From assembly GCA_050084515.1 (NCBI GenBank), contig CM114275.1, forward strand, positions 25,234,001 to 25,298,000: a stretch of 64,000 nt of DNA, in the 5' to 3' direction. Positions 21,356 through 33,426 of this stretch are shown here, in pieces. Numbering within the stretch: the stretch's first letter is position 1; the number at the start of each line of letters is the position of its first letter. This DNA comes from Blasia pusilla. Lineage: Eukaryota; Marchantiophyta; Marchantiopsida; Blasiales. The position numbers were made by a program, and so were the translations under genes. The notes under the pieces are model-generated. The model saw only the letters and a list, made by a program, of their open reading frames with translations. It was not told where the DNA came from and ran no database searches.

Positions 21356-23345
21356 TGCTCACTCTATGGCCGGTCGAGCTGGCATATCTACCAACCGCCG
21401 CGCCGCATGCCATGACTCGTGGGGAACGCCCCAAGCACCGGCTCGAGGGCAAGTCCACCACCTCCTCAACTACCCTCTGAACAAGAAGCGTCATCTCTCC
21501 ACGCTCACACAACGTGGTGGCCAACCGGAACACCTCAGCTGGTCCAACTCCCAACGTCGCCAACTCTAAGGCGGAAAATAGCGGAGTCTCACTCACTCTA
21601 GTGGCCACCTCCAACACTATAGTCGACACTGACTCCACTCGAGCCGGCATAGGAGTTGTCACTCCAACTCCTCGTGACGTCGACGTAGGTGTCTGACCTG
21701 TAGGCACCGCTGGTCGTCGAGGCACCATCGATGGTGTGTGTAGTGCCTCCGACAATGTGAATGACTGTGGAACCCTGGCTTGCTGCCCATCGGTCCCCTC
21801 TGGTGGGTCAATCTCAACTCCACCTCTCGATGGCTCGGTGCCTCTCGCAGCACCCCGAGTCACCACTACAACTGCCTCAGCCTGGGCTGCACTACACATG
21901 AATCCCATATTGAATAGATCCTCACCCGGGTCAGGGTAAGAGGTAGAGACTGGAGTCACACTAGCTGCTCGCAGCTCCGTGCCTTCCCTAAGCTGCATCA
22001 TCGTCATGGCAGCAATCCTCTGTTCCAACCGATCGATGCGTGAGAGAAGCGCCGCTCTGGTGCTCTCGCTCCATCTCCTCGGATGGTGGTGGTCCTCTAC
22101 CACCACGCCCAGGAAGAACTCCCGACCTCCTCCGGGACGACGGCCCCAGGCCCTCGGCCTACCCTCGACGTGCCCTCGGCGAAGGTCAAAACATCTATCC
22201 CTAGTGTGACCATATCGTGGCAATGGTCACACTGGTGTTGTGGTGGGGCCATCCTCAGGGCTCTTTTGCGCAATCGAGGCGCTGGTGGTCCTCTCCCATG
22301 CCGTGGGCGATCTCTCGCCTATGGGCCCCTCCACACGCCCAACAAGACCACATCGGTCTTTGTTGGGCAACATATGTAGGTGCGGTCGTTGCCTCATAGG
22401 CTCACGGTACCCGCCCCGCTCTCTAGGCACATTGGCCCGCTCTGTGGTATCGGTGCTCATTTGTGGCACTGTGGGGTCACCGCCGCCGTGGACCCGTCGA
22501 CTCTCGAGAAAGTCCAGCCGTCACTACCGCTCTTCACTCATGTTGAGCTCAATACGCCAGACAACTCAAAGACCACCTTCAATGTGGGCCGTTGCTATGT
22601 GAATCAAGATCGCATCTCGGACTCTCCTCCGTAGTTCTCGGTCCGTAACCCCAGACCAATCGACCGATTGCGCCTCGATCACTCCAAACGTAGCAATGAT
22701 CAGCCTTCTCATGCGTGTGAAGGCCTCTCTCGAACTCTCACCCGATCGCCGGTGAAAATCCTGAGACTCTTCAGCTTTGTTTGGTGCAGACGCTGGTAGC
22801 TCTTCCCCAACCGCCGGAAGAACTCCATTTGTGGGGTGAAGGCTGGTGGCCCTCTACCACCAGAGGTCTCTGCCACATCGCCTGTCTCACTGCCCTCCTC
22901 TCCATCTAGTCTCCGGGCTGATGGTGTGGGTCTCTCTCCTCTCACAATCCCATCATATGCCTCGCGACCACTAGTGGACACATACCCTGGAGCCCAATAC
23001 ATCCTCCAGGCATTGATCTCTACTGAATATAGTGATCGAAACTCCATGTAGTCATCCATCGGAGGACCCTCCAAGTGCTGGAATAACCCCTTCCATGCCA
23101 TGAAAGGGTTGAACTGTGTCGGGGTCCGTATCTCCTGGAAGTCGCACCATGTGTCAAACTCCTAGATGAAATCATCTAAGTCGATGGTGCCCACTACACC
23201 CGAGAAACGACGCATGCCCCGATGGCCCATGTCGTCCATCTCCTGCCAAGTACTCTCTCTCGCTTCGGTGATCTCGTCACTGCACCAGTGTGTCGATGAT
23301 GACGATCGCCACGGATGGATGTCGAGGGAGCTCCTCATTGATAAC
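21356..23345 (-). pseudogene. gag: gag of copy E, broken
   Basis: The capsid part near 23,101-22,709 has MAWKGLFQHLEGPPMDDYMEF, matching copies A and F. A knuckle fragment RYGHTRDRCFDLRR begins near 22,223, and the following open frame (to 21,324) holds the coiled-coil and spacer part. The gag start lies near 23,340, where frames are too damaged to fix the first codon. The 23,346-23,960 leader has no ORF of note. Confidence 0.78.
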
Positions 23346-23959
23346 CCCTCGGTATCTCACTCCACTCCGTGTCACACCACTACCACTGCTCGCACTACCC
23401 CGTTCTTCCGAACCCTAGAAGAACGCCGTGATGACAAACCCTGTCTCACCCGCTCAAGCACTCAGACTCACCGAGAGTCTCCCACATGCCTCACTAGCTC
23501 ACCTATGCTAACGTCCATCCCGTGATGACATACCCGGCCTCACGCACGCTCAACACTTGGGCTCACCATGAGCCTCCCAACTGACTCACCTAACCTAGCG
23601 ACACTCTCTCGGGTCATACACGCGACCCCTACTCGGCAACCGCCGTATATCCACCAACATGCTACACATGAAAAGAATCTACACTCGTCACCATCACTGC
23701 ACCCATCTAGCACCAGCTACTACTCGATACCCAGCACTCTCAATCACTTACGACAAGTGCGGGAAAAGGGACTCAAATGGGTAACCAGATCACGCCCTCC
23801 AACCTGCTGCACCGTCAATATGCACTCCTCCACATGATATGACAATCTCCGCCACATAACACTCCCCTCGACCAACACGTCGATCCTCCCGTCAACAGAT
23901 GTGGACAACCCGTCGGCATCATGCACACTGCCCCTCCATCATAAACTCTCGCAATGCCC

Positions 23960-25550
23960 TGTCGCGCCCCAAAAACATCATATCACGCCCGCTGTCCAAC
24001 TTGCCGGTCACCCACCACATCAACATCCTCCCTGCCCGCATGTTGCCCATGCGCACCGCGTTCGCCGGACCGACCTCGTCCGTCCTACCACGTTCGCTAC
24101 AACTACATCCACTCCTACCACGTTGGAGGGGGGGAAAAACTTTGGACCGCGGCCCTATGCGGGTCCCTTGGGCCCTAAATGCGGGGGAGGGGGGAGGCGG
24201 CGTCCGCGCCCCTCGCCGTCCGCGACCAGCCTGTCTGCCGTCCGCGCCCTGCCGTCTGTGCCCAGCCCATCCATGCCCTGCCGTCTGTGCCCAGCCCATC
24301 CACGCCCTACCGTCCGCGCCCAGCTCGTCCGCGCCCTGCCGTCCGCGCCCAGCCCGTCCGTGACCTAACTCTAGCTTTGGCAACCTAACCTAGCCGCCTT
24401 TACTTGACAGCTCCCCAGCGGCTGCAAGACCCAAACCTGCCCTTTCCTTATCTCTCGACACCCTCACTTGCGTACACCCGACGCCCCACCACACGCTACA
24501 CTCGGCTGCTGTCCCCCATCAATCCGCACCATCAAAATCTGAGAAAAACGGATAGCGCTTCCGCCCACGGCCTTCCGAACAGAAAAATGACACAAAAAAT
24601 GTCACACACACGTCTCCAGGGCCTCCCTGCGCGTAGCGGAAGGGGGGGGGGGGGAGGCGGCGTCCGCGACCAGCCCGTCTGCCGTCCGCGCCCAGCTCGT
24701 CCGCGCCCTGCCGTCCGCGCCCAACTCGTCCGTGACCTAACTCTAGCGTTGGCGACCTAACCTAGCCGCCTTTCCTTGACAGCCCCCCAGCGGCTGCAAG
24801 ACCCAGACCTGCCCCTTCCTTCTCTCTCGACACCCTCACTTGCGTACACCCGACGCCCCACCACACGCTACACTCGGCTGCTGTCCCCCATCAATCCGCA
24901 CCAGAAAAATCTAAGAAAAACGAACAGCGCTTCCGCCCACGGCCTTCCGAATAGAAAAATGACACAAAAAACGTCACACACACGTCTCTAGGGGCTCCCC
25001 AACCGAGGCAACTCGCTTGCCTACCTGCAAACAACGAATTCCCACCAGCCCCCTGCCATCTTTCTCATGTAAAAATAACGAGTAGTAAAAATAGCACACC
25101 CGGCCTAAAACTCCACTCCTCAATCTACATCGGCATATCGAGCCTCGTCCACCCTGTGCTATCAAGGAATCCGGACGCTAGCACCCTAGTCCTAGCTCAC
25201 ACACATACAAGGGAGGTGCTCCAATGGCCCAACATGAGAAAGATGGCTTAGGAAAGCCATCTTCCTCTCTTCTATAGGGTTGGAAAGAGCGAAAAGGCTC
25301 TTCCCCTAAAAATAGTCATCCCCTTAATAACCTGCGCGCATCGGTTACCAGGGGCGGGTGACCTGGTCAACAAGTCACCCGGCTATAAAAGACCTCAACA
25401 TGAAAAATGTCAGAAACAACATTCGTGACACAATGGACCTATCCTCAACCTCATCCGACACTGTGGGACAAAGTTACACTCAAGATTGTCCGCTGGCTCC
25501 TACGCCCTATCCACGATAGATCTCGGCCTATCGGCTACTCAGATGTGACA
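23960..25550 (-). repeat. 5' LTR of copy E, subfamily 2 (LTR2)
   Basis: Read on the minus strand it starts TGTCACATCTGAG at 25,550. The outer two-thirds matches 29,590-30,481 and the solo LTR at 46,631-48,369. A plausible inner end is ...GGGGCGCGACA at 23,960, but no tRNA primer site is seen beside it, so the inner boundary could instead lie near 24,180. The LTR contains a GC-rich minisatellite and a partial internal duplication. Confidence 0.7.
24183..24997. repeat. Internal duplication with GC-rich minisatellite in LTR2
   Basis: Sequence at about 24,362-24,625 is repeated at about 24,734-24,997 with few differences, offset about 372 bases. Each half is preceded by 29-32 base GC-rich units built on CCGTCCGCGCCC (24,232-24,362, four to five units; 24,672-24,735, two units). 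The homologous LTR of copy F has a single unduplicated version. Confidence 0.85.
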
Positions 25551-25564
25551 ATGCGTACGATAGC

Positions 25565-26207
25565 TGTCACGTCTTTTAGGATAGATTGGTGAGATCTAGT
25601 AGAGCGCCTTTGTGAGTAGTGGAGGACACGCTCAGTCCTCCACTAGGATGACCTGCTGAGGCCCCGAGAAAACTAAGAAAGTAGGTTTTCCCTTCGTTTC
25701 GGCTCATTTGGAGCCATATTGAGGAACTTACTATTTTAGATAAGTACCATTTTGAGTATATAATTGACTTTCTATTTTTGTTAATTAGCCCTTTACCTCC
25801 TCCATCAGGTCAAGAGCCAAGGAGATGACTTGGGAGAATAGGTTACCATGGAGAGAGCTTGGGAGAGGGGAGGGGTATACCTCAAGGAGAGAGAGCTTGA
25901 GAGCTCATTCTCTCTTTGTTGAACCTCTTGGCATGAGGCGGCGGAGCTATGGTCCCTTGCCTTGTGAGTGTAACCCGAGCCTCTCATAAGGAGAGTGGGT
26001 TTGGTTTGACATGAGAGAGAGTGCACACCTTTGAGAGCTATGGTGTGAGATGGTGTAGAGAGAGATTGGAGCTTACTTTATTGGAGATATTTTGGTACTT
26101 CTTGTCTTGTTGTTTGGATGCCATGAGTTAGCATGGGATCGTGCGTGTTTGTGTGTGTTTTCGGTGACAGCGATGTATATTGTGTAGTGATGTGTATGCG
26201 CACGACA
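25565..26207 (+). repeat. LTR1 copy standing alone between E and F
   Basis: 643 bases, nearly identical to 8,005-8,648, from TGTCACGTC to CACGACA. It lies on the plus strand between two minus-strand elements. On the left, 14 bases (ATGCGTACGATAGC, like the end of the tail repeat) separate it from the edge of LTR2. On the right it is joined directly to the protease linker of copy F. No target-site duplication is visible. Confidence 0.88.
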
Positions 26208-26992
26208 GTGGTCACAGACTCATCTTGTGATCGACCACCTCTTCCCGCAAACTCCACGGGTAACTGACTCATCCGGCTGTCACTTGACCGCCACCCTAGC
26301 CGATAAGAAACAATCCCCTCCCAGAAGTCAAGGATGAATCCTAAGGGATATAACACTGTAGTCCCCACCAACACATTGTACGACTCAGGTGGTGTCAGAA
26401 TCGCACGTGTGCGTACCATAGCACTATCCGTCGCATGCTCTGGCTAGACTCTAACAACTATCTCCTGTCGAGTCATATACTGCGTGGGTGACACACCCCC
26501 AATCGAGGTCTGTATCTAGAAGGAACAAGTCTCAATGTCGGCCTTCCGTAATCCCAACATCAAGGGCTACGCTCCCGAATCAAGTAGGACGCGTTGCAGG
26601 TGGTATACTATCCCTGTCAAACTAACCAAGCAAAATACTCCAGCTCGGTTATCCAATAACACTACTCCATGTGTCACCACTGCTCGCTCTATGGCCGGTC
26701 GAGCTGGCATATCTACCAACTTCTCCGCCGCCGCATGCCATGACTCTATGGGGGACATCCCAAGCACCGGCTCTGAGGGCAAGTCCACCACCTCCTCAAC
26801 TACCTCTGAACAAGAAGCAATCACCTCTCCACGCTCACACAACGTGTCGGCCAGCCGCAACACCTCAGTTGGTCCAATTCCCAACATCGCCAACTCTATG
26901 GCGGAAAATAACGAAGCCTGACTCACTCTGGTGGCCACCTCCAACACTATAGTCGACACTAACTCCACTCGAGCCGGCATAGGAGTTGTCAC
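26208..26992 (-). pseudogene. pr: Protease of copy F, broken
   Basis: RVLLDSGA (active-site DSG) is intact at the end of an open frame (26,992-26,567). A deletion then shifts the frame. YNVLVGTTVLYPLGFILDFWE (26,390-26,330) marks the C-terminal part. Confidence 0.8.
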
Positions 26993-27109
26993 TCCAACTC
27001 CTCATGACGTCGACGTACCTGCCTAAGTTGTAGGCACTGCTGGTCGTCGAGGCACCATCGATGGTGTGTGTAGTGCCTCCAACAATGTGAATGATTGTGG
27101 AACCCTGGC

Positions 27110-28706
27110 CTACCACCCATCAATTCCCTCTGGTGGGTCAATCTCAACTCCATCTCTCAATCGCTCGGTGCCTCTCGTAGCACCCCGAGTCACCACTGCA
27201 GCTGCCTCAACCTGGGCTGCACTACACATAAACCCCATACTAGTAAGATCCTCACCCGGGCCAGGGTAAGAGGTAAAAGTTGGAGCCACACTAGCTGCTC
27301 GCAGCTCCGTGCCTTCCCTGAGCTGCATTATCTTCATGGCAGCAATCCTCTTCTACAACTAATTGATGCGTGAGATAAGTGCCGGCTCTGCTGCTCCTCC
27401 TCCATCTCCTTTGGCAAGTGGTGGTCCTCGACCACTACGTCCAGGAAGAACTCCCCAACCTCCTCCAAGACGACCGCCCCTCTGGACATGCCTCTTGACG
27501 AAGGTCAAAACATCTATCCCTAGTGTGACCATATCTGTGGCAATAGTCACACTGGTACTGTGGTGGGACCATCCTCTGTGGCTCTTGAGCAATCGGTGGC
27601 GGTCGTGGTCGCCTTCCATGTTGTGGGAAATCTCTCTGCCTATGGGCCCCTCCACACGTCCAACAAGACAACATTGGTCCCTGCTGGGCAACATATGTAG
27701 GTACGGGTCGTTGTCTCATAGGCTCACGGTACCCGGCCTGCTCTCTAGGCACACTGGCCTGCTCCGCTGGTACCGGTGCTTGTTGTGGCACCTGTGGGAT
27801 CACCGTCGCTCATGGACCCGTCGACTCTTGAGAAAATCCAACGATCACTACCTGCTCCTCACTCATGTTGAGCTCAATACGCTCAAACAACTCAGAGACC
27901 ACCTTCAATGTGGACTTCCCTGTGTGAATCAGCACCGCATCTCGAACTCTCCTCCGTAGTTCTCGATCCAGAAACCCATACCAATACAGGACTGACTACA
28001 CCTCAATCACTCCATACGTAGCAATGATCAGCCTTGTCATGCGCGTGAATGTCTCTCTCAAACTCTCACCCGATCGTTGCTGAAAATCTTGTAGACTCTT
28101 CAGCTTGTCGGTGCGTACGCCTTGGTAGCTCTTCCCCAACTGTCAGAAGAACTCCACTGTGGGACTGAAACTGGGTGGCCCTCTACCACCAAAGGTCTCT
28201 GCCACAACGCCTGTCTCACTGACCTCCTCTCCATCTAGTCTCTGGGCAGATGGTGTGGGTCACTCTCCTCTCACCATCCCATCATATGCCTCATGACCAC
28301 TACTGGACACATACCTTGGAGCCCAATACATCCTCCAGGCATTGATCTCTACTGAATATAGTGATTGAAACTCCATATAGTCATCCATCAAAGGACCCTC
28401 CAAGTGCTGGAACAACCCCTTCCATGCCATGAAAGGGTTGAATCGTGTCGGGGACCGCATCTCCTAGAAGTCGCACCACGTGTCAAACTCCTCGATAAAA
28501 TCATCTAAGTTGATGGTGCCCACTGCACCCGAGAAATGATGTATGCCCTGATGGGCCATGTCGTCCATCTCCTGCCAAGTGAGACTGCCTCCGTCTGCAA
28601 TCTCATCACTAGACCCAATGTCCAGTGATGACGATCCAGCCACTGATGGATGTCGAGGTAGCTCCTCACTCGTAACCCCTCGGTATCTCAATTCACTCCG
28701 TGTCAC
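27110..28706 (-). pseudogene. gag: gag of copy F with the best zinc knuckles
   Basis: Capsid blocks FSGAVGTINLDDFIEEF and FNPFMAWKGLFQHLEG (28,520-28,390) match A and E. The nucleocapsid part is open from 27,803 to 27,435. A first knuckle CWTCGGAHRQRD has lost its last Cys to Phe. A perfect second CCHC knuckle, CDYCHRYGHTRDRC, lies at about 27,551-27,510. The spacer follows to 27,110. Several frame changes show it is dead. Confidence 0.82.
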
Positions 28707-29589
28707 ACCACTACAACTGCTCGCACTACCCTGTTCTTCCGAACCCTAGAAGAACGCCGTGATGACAACCCTGTCTCACCCACTCAAGCACTCAAACTCA
28801 CCGAGAGTCTCCCACACTCCTCACTAGCTCACCTATGCTAACGTCAATCTCGTGATGAGACACCCAGCCTCATGCACACTCAACACTCAGACTCACCATG
28901 AGCCTCCCAACTGACTCACCTAACCTAGCGACACTCTCGGGTCATACATGCCATCCCTACGCGACAACCGTTGTATATCCACCAACATGCTACACATGAA
29001 AACAATCTATACTTGTCACCATCACTGCACCCACCTAGCACCAGCTACTACCCGATACCCAGCACTCTCAATCACACACGATAAGTGCAGGAAAAGGGAC
29101 TCGAATGGGTAATCTGATCACGCCCTCCAACCTACTACACCGTCAACACTCACTCCTCCATATGGCACAACGCGTCAAACCTCCCATTCGCCTCGGCGAG
29201 TGTGTCTCCATCACAACCCTTGCACCCACAGTCCGTAAAGAACTACCGAATCGATCCCCAATCAACTTGCAATGACTGACAAACTCCCGTTGCGAATCAC
29301 ATCCACGCTCACGAATCACCAAATGCAAAAATGATCTCCCACTACACAACTCGCCTCAACCACATCCAATTGCTCAACCTAGTAGCCTGAGTCACCTGGT
29401 CTGGCTCCACTCCTACCACGTAGGCCCTGTCCAACTACGTCAATATGACCCCAACCACATTCGGCCTTGCCCGACCACATCCGAACTCTCAACCACGTCT
29501 GCCCTACCTCTACCACGTTGGGTGGGAGGCCAACCACGTCCGCAAAAACCGGGGGGGCTTGCCCGCACCCCATATGGGCCTCCCTAGCT

Positions 29590-30481
29590 GAGGGAGTGGA
29601 AGTTAATGCGGAGGGGGGTTAAGGGTAAGAGACAGCCCCGGCTCCGGCCGCCTCGGCCTCTACGCCCGTCCTCCGCGACCTAAACCTAGCCGCCTTTACT
29701 TGATAGCCCCCCCGGTGGCTGCAAGCCCTAAAGATGCTCTCCTCATCTTGAATACCAATATTCTCACCATGCGCCGCTCACCCATTGATGCCACACTTGC
29801 ACGCTACACTCGGCTGTTGTCCCCCGTCACCCCGCACCAAAGAAATCTGCGAAAAATGGACAGCGCTTCTACGCACGGTCTTTCAAACACAAAATGACCA
29901 ACACAACGCCAACCAGCCTCTCCAAGGTCTCCCGACCAAGGAAACTTGCTTACCTACCTGCAAACAACGAATTTCCACCAGCCCCCTGACATCTTTCTCA
30001 TGTAAAAATAAAGAGTAGTAAAAATGGCACACCCGGCCTAAAACTCCACTCCTCAATCTACATCGGTATATCAAGTCTCGTCCACCTTGTGCTATCAAGG
30101 AATCTGGACGCTAGCACCCTAGTCCTATCTCACACACATACAAGAGAGGTACTCCAACGGCCCAACATGAGAAAGATGGCTTAGGAAAGCCATCTTCCTC
30201 TCTTCTATAGGGTTGGAAAGAGCGAAAAGGCTCTTCCCCTAAAAATAGTCATCCCCTTAGTAACCTGCGCGCATCGTTTACCAGGGGCGGGACCTGGTCA
30301 ACAAGTCACCCGGCTATAAAAGACCTCAACATGAAAAATGTCAGAAAAAACATTTGTGACACAATGGACCTATCCTCAAACTCATACGACACTGTGGGAC
30401 AAAGTTACACTCAAGATAGTCCGCTGGCTCCTACGCCCTATCCACGATAGATCTCGGCCTATCGGCTACTCAAATATGACA
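29590..30481 (-). repeat. 5' LTR2 of copy F
   Basis: Minus-strand start TGTCATATTTGAG at 30,481. It matches the outer part of the copy E LTR, including CTATAAAAGACC (about 30,313), which on the minus strand has no clear TATA role, and the inverted GGCTTAGGAAAGCC and AGAGC...GGCTCTT blocks. The inner boundary is uncertain. Confidence 0.75.
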
Positions 30482-30489
30482 CGAGCGAA

Positions 30490-30960
30490 AGAGGATGCAA
30501 TTTCAAGCGGAGGCGGGTGCGATTTCGTTTGGAGGCGGGTGGGTTCATATTAGGTGTGAGGTGTGCAATTTTTGAACGGAGGTGGGTGGGTGCAATTTTC
30601 AGCTCAGGTTATTGCGAGAGCCAATTTTGAGCGTACCTCGGCTTTTAGGGTGCATCAAGCAAAGTCACGTGCAATTCGAGCAAAGGCGGGTGCGATTTTA
30701 TTTAGAGACACGTGGGTTCAGATTAGGTGCGAGCGGATGCTCTAGTGTGAGATTTTTGAGCGGAGGTGGGTGGGTGCGATTTTCATCTCAAGTCATTGCG
30801 AGAGGCAATTTCAAGCATACTTAGGTGTTTAGGTTGCATTGAGCAAAGGCAAGTGCAATTCGAGCACAGGCAGGTGCAATTTTGTTTGGAGGCGGGTGAG
30901 TTCAGATTAGGTGCAAGCGAAGGCTAAGGTCTACAATATTTTAGGGGAGGCAAGTGGGTT
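30490..30960. repeat. Tandem repeat, about 184-bp period
   Basis: CGGAGGTGGGTGGG begins at 30,577 and 30,761, and a diverged third unit begins near 30,945. The units in between are about 75% alike. An incomplete unit precedes them. No coding potential. Confidence 0.75.
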
Positions 30961-32230
30961 ATTTTGGGCCTTGGATTTTGAGCAACGAAGTCGACTAAGG
31001 CGATTGAGGTTTGTACTCCGAGGAAGGAGTTCAGCCGAGCTCAGCTAAGCTCATTGTGAGACGCAAATTGGCTCAATTCCAAGCACGTCTTGCATGTGAC
31101 ATTTAAGCTAATTCGAGCATTTAGGGGCGGGGCGAGCGAGGCTGACAGTTTCGGGTTGTAATTTTCAGTTCTAGGTTTAGGATTTCCCATAGAGACTATG
31201 CATGATGCGAGCTGATTCTGATTTCAATGTAGGGTTTAGAATTTATCGTACATCGAGACGGAGTAGGTTGAGAGCTATTGTGAGTTTAGTGCAGGGTTGT
31301 GGCTTTCTTGTAGAGACGGAGCAGGCTGAGAGTCAAGCCACATTAGCCTCGGCTTCAAATTTTGAAGCCTTCAGCTGAGGAGATTTCAGAGCTCATTGAC
31401 TTGAGCTGAGGGCGCCCAAGGGACAGAAAACAGCAAGTGAGTGGAGCTCAGCTCAGCTCATTGCAGCAGATGGAGGTTAAGTCTTAAAACGACCAAGCGA
31501 CCGGAGGTTTAGTTTCAAAACTAGGGCGGGAGGGTTGAAGCTCACAAGTCCCATACATGTAATGTAAAGTTTTGTGCAGGCTTCCATGCATATCCAAGCT
31601 TGAATTCTAGGAAAGAAGAACTAGAAGGCGAGTAAACATGGGCAAGTATCTCGATTGGTTGTGGATGTTGAAGTAGGCAGATGCTTTGGTTAGAATGGAG
31701 CAATATTTTGGTAGGGGGGTTAGTAGGTTCAAGTTTAAATGATTCATGAACCGTGTAGTAGCGTGCAACAATAATTGTGTAATGCAACTAGAATGTAGTC
31801 TAAAGATTTGTAAGAGGGCCACATTTGGAAAGCCAAAGGATTCATTGTCTCATTGCAAAGCTCACTGTCCATCTACTTTTTTTCTTTCACATGGGTTTCT
31901 TGCATGAAATATAATTCAAGCACTTTTGGTAAATTCTGCCTCCAAAGTCTATTGTTGAAAATACCAGTTCATTTCTTGCAACCCTGCATCACCCTTAGCA
32001 CTTTCATGTGGTTGATAACATGCGGAGTGGCCGTGGGAGGTGTATTTGGAGTAGAAATTATAATCAGCAGAGTAGAGGGTGCGGATTAGCCAAGCAGTAT
32101 ATATTCTAGAGCGGTTTGCAAGGGAGTTCATCACAAGATTGACACATTGCTTGGTAAATGTTCCATCTTGCCATCTTGCTTTCATATGGAGTTTTCAAAG
32201 AAAGTAAGGATGATTCATGTCCAGTCCCAA
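30961..32230. other. No gene seen
   Basis: Short ORFs only, none with a recognised domain. Repeated GAGCTCAGCTCA-like stretches near 31,040-31,470 suggest decayed repeat sequence. Confidence 0.5.
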
Positions 32231-33180
32231 CACTAGAAGAAATCTGGGTTTATCTAACTCTAATAGATGAGTAGGTCAAGTCATTCTTCATGGTAAATGA
32301 CTCACAATGACTCATAACCAATAGAGTCATGTAATCCAAGTCATTTATTGGGAATGACTCGGACTACCCGGAAGGTAAATGACTGACTCATTACTTACTC
32401 ACTCATTGATTTATGACTAGGATTTCACATAAGAGGCGTTGTCATAGTGCCACGTTGTCACATGACATGGCACGAATATTTTTTTTGTCTCTTAGACTGA
32501 TACCTGTATGAAATGACTAAGTCATAAATCCACTTTACAAATCATCAAATGATGTGGCATAGTGACTAGGATTTGAACACCCTATCAGATATGACCACAT
32601 GTCACCACATATTAATGAATAATTTTAATTAAATAATCATGAAATTATGCGTGTAATAATATCATCAAATTATGTATTGATTCGCGGCTTTAATGACTCA
32701 ATCATATAAAATGACTAAGTCATTTGTATTTATGACTAATTGAGTCATTATATATTACTACAAGGGTCATTTTACACAACTGTAAGAGCCATAGCTATAG
32801 GAAATGACTCGGCCGGTCATATAGAATGACTCAGGTAGTAATTCATTTAAATTACTGTAGTTTTTGTTTACGTGACTATGTCAGTCATATTAATTATTGC
32901 GTTTGGTCATGGCATGCCAATTTGAGTTCTTTTAGTCTTTTAGATGACTCCATTAGTCGTAGTTAATGACTGCACCAACCATAATTTATGACTACGAGAC
33001 AGTCTATAACTGTACCACATAGTTTTTGACTGCACTAGATATAGTTTTTGACTGCACCAGATATAGTTTATGACTGCACCAGATATAGGTTATGACTGCA
33101 CTAGACATAGTTTATAACTGTACAAAATAGTGGTTGCTTGTGTGGTTTATTATTGAGCCATTTTCCAATTAGATAACTTA
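32231..33180. repeat. CACTA terminus and subterminal repeats
   Basis: After the CACTA end, ATGACT or its complement AGTCAT appears dozens of times in both orientations between 32,260 and 33,000. From 33,000 to 33,120 a roughly 24-base unit (GACTGCACCAGATATAGTTT and variants) is repeated five times. CACTA transposases bind such subterminal arrays. Confidence 0.75.
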
Positions 33181-33426
33181 TGTAAGTCCCAATGAGGGAC
33201 TCTCTCTTATTATTGAAGACGCATCTATCATCTATTTTTTATCTATTTGATACTACCAAAAAATATAAGAGTCTTTGTGTACCATAGTCACTTATTGCAG
33301 AATATAAAAAATAGCAAGAACAAATGAGCAAATCCAATGGTTTAAAAATTTTAACTCAAACACCATATGTAATCAATGTTATATTTCTGAAACAAGGTCA
33401 TATGAAAATCATAAGTAACAAAAATC

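Larger units (their letters stand above)
18843..25550 (-). mobile_element. Ty3/gypsy copy E (5' LTR to RT, reversed)
   Basis: A minus-strand element with an LTR2-type 5' LTR (right), leader, gag, protease, linker, methyltransferase and the first third of RT, truncated near 18,843. It is diverged from A/B at protein level but has the same domain order. It carries the best-kept protease and the longest open motif I-IV methyltransferase segment of the window. Confidence 0.87.
26208..30481 (-). mobile_element. Ty3/gypsy copy F (5' LTR to protease, reversed)
   Basis: A minus-strand relative of copy E with LTR2, leader, gag and protease. It ends abruptly inside the protease-MTase linker at 26,208, so no methyltransferase remains. 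The leader (about 28,735-29,590) matches the leader of E over several hundred bases and has no gene. Confidence 0.87.

Noticed and set aside
23930-23965. tRNA primer-binding site next to LTR2
   Set aside because: The sequence inside the proposed LTR end shows no match to the usual TGGTATCAGAGC-type primer site, so none is annotated.
23899-24383. Overlapping 154-155 codon ORFs on both strands
   Set aside because: Products of the GC-rich CCGTCCGCGCCC minisatellite, with repetitive Pro/Arg/Ala composition.
30490-30960. Tandem repeats as a CRISPR array
   Set aside because: Units are about 184 bp, diverged and without unique spacers, in a plant genome.
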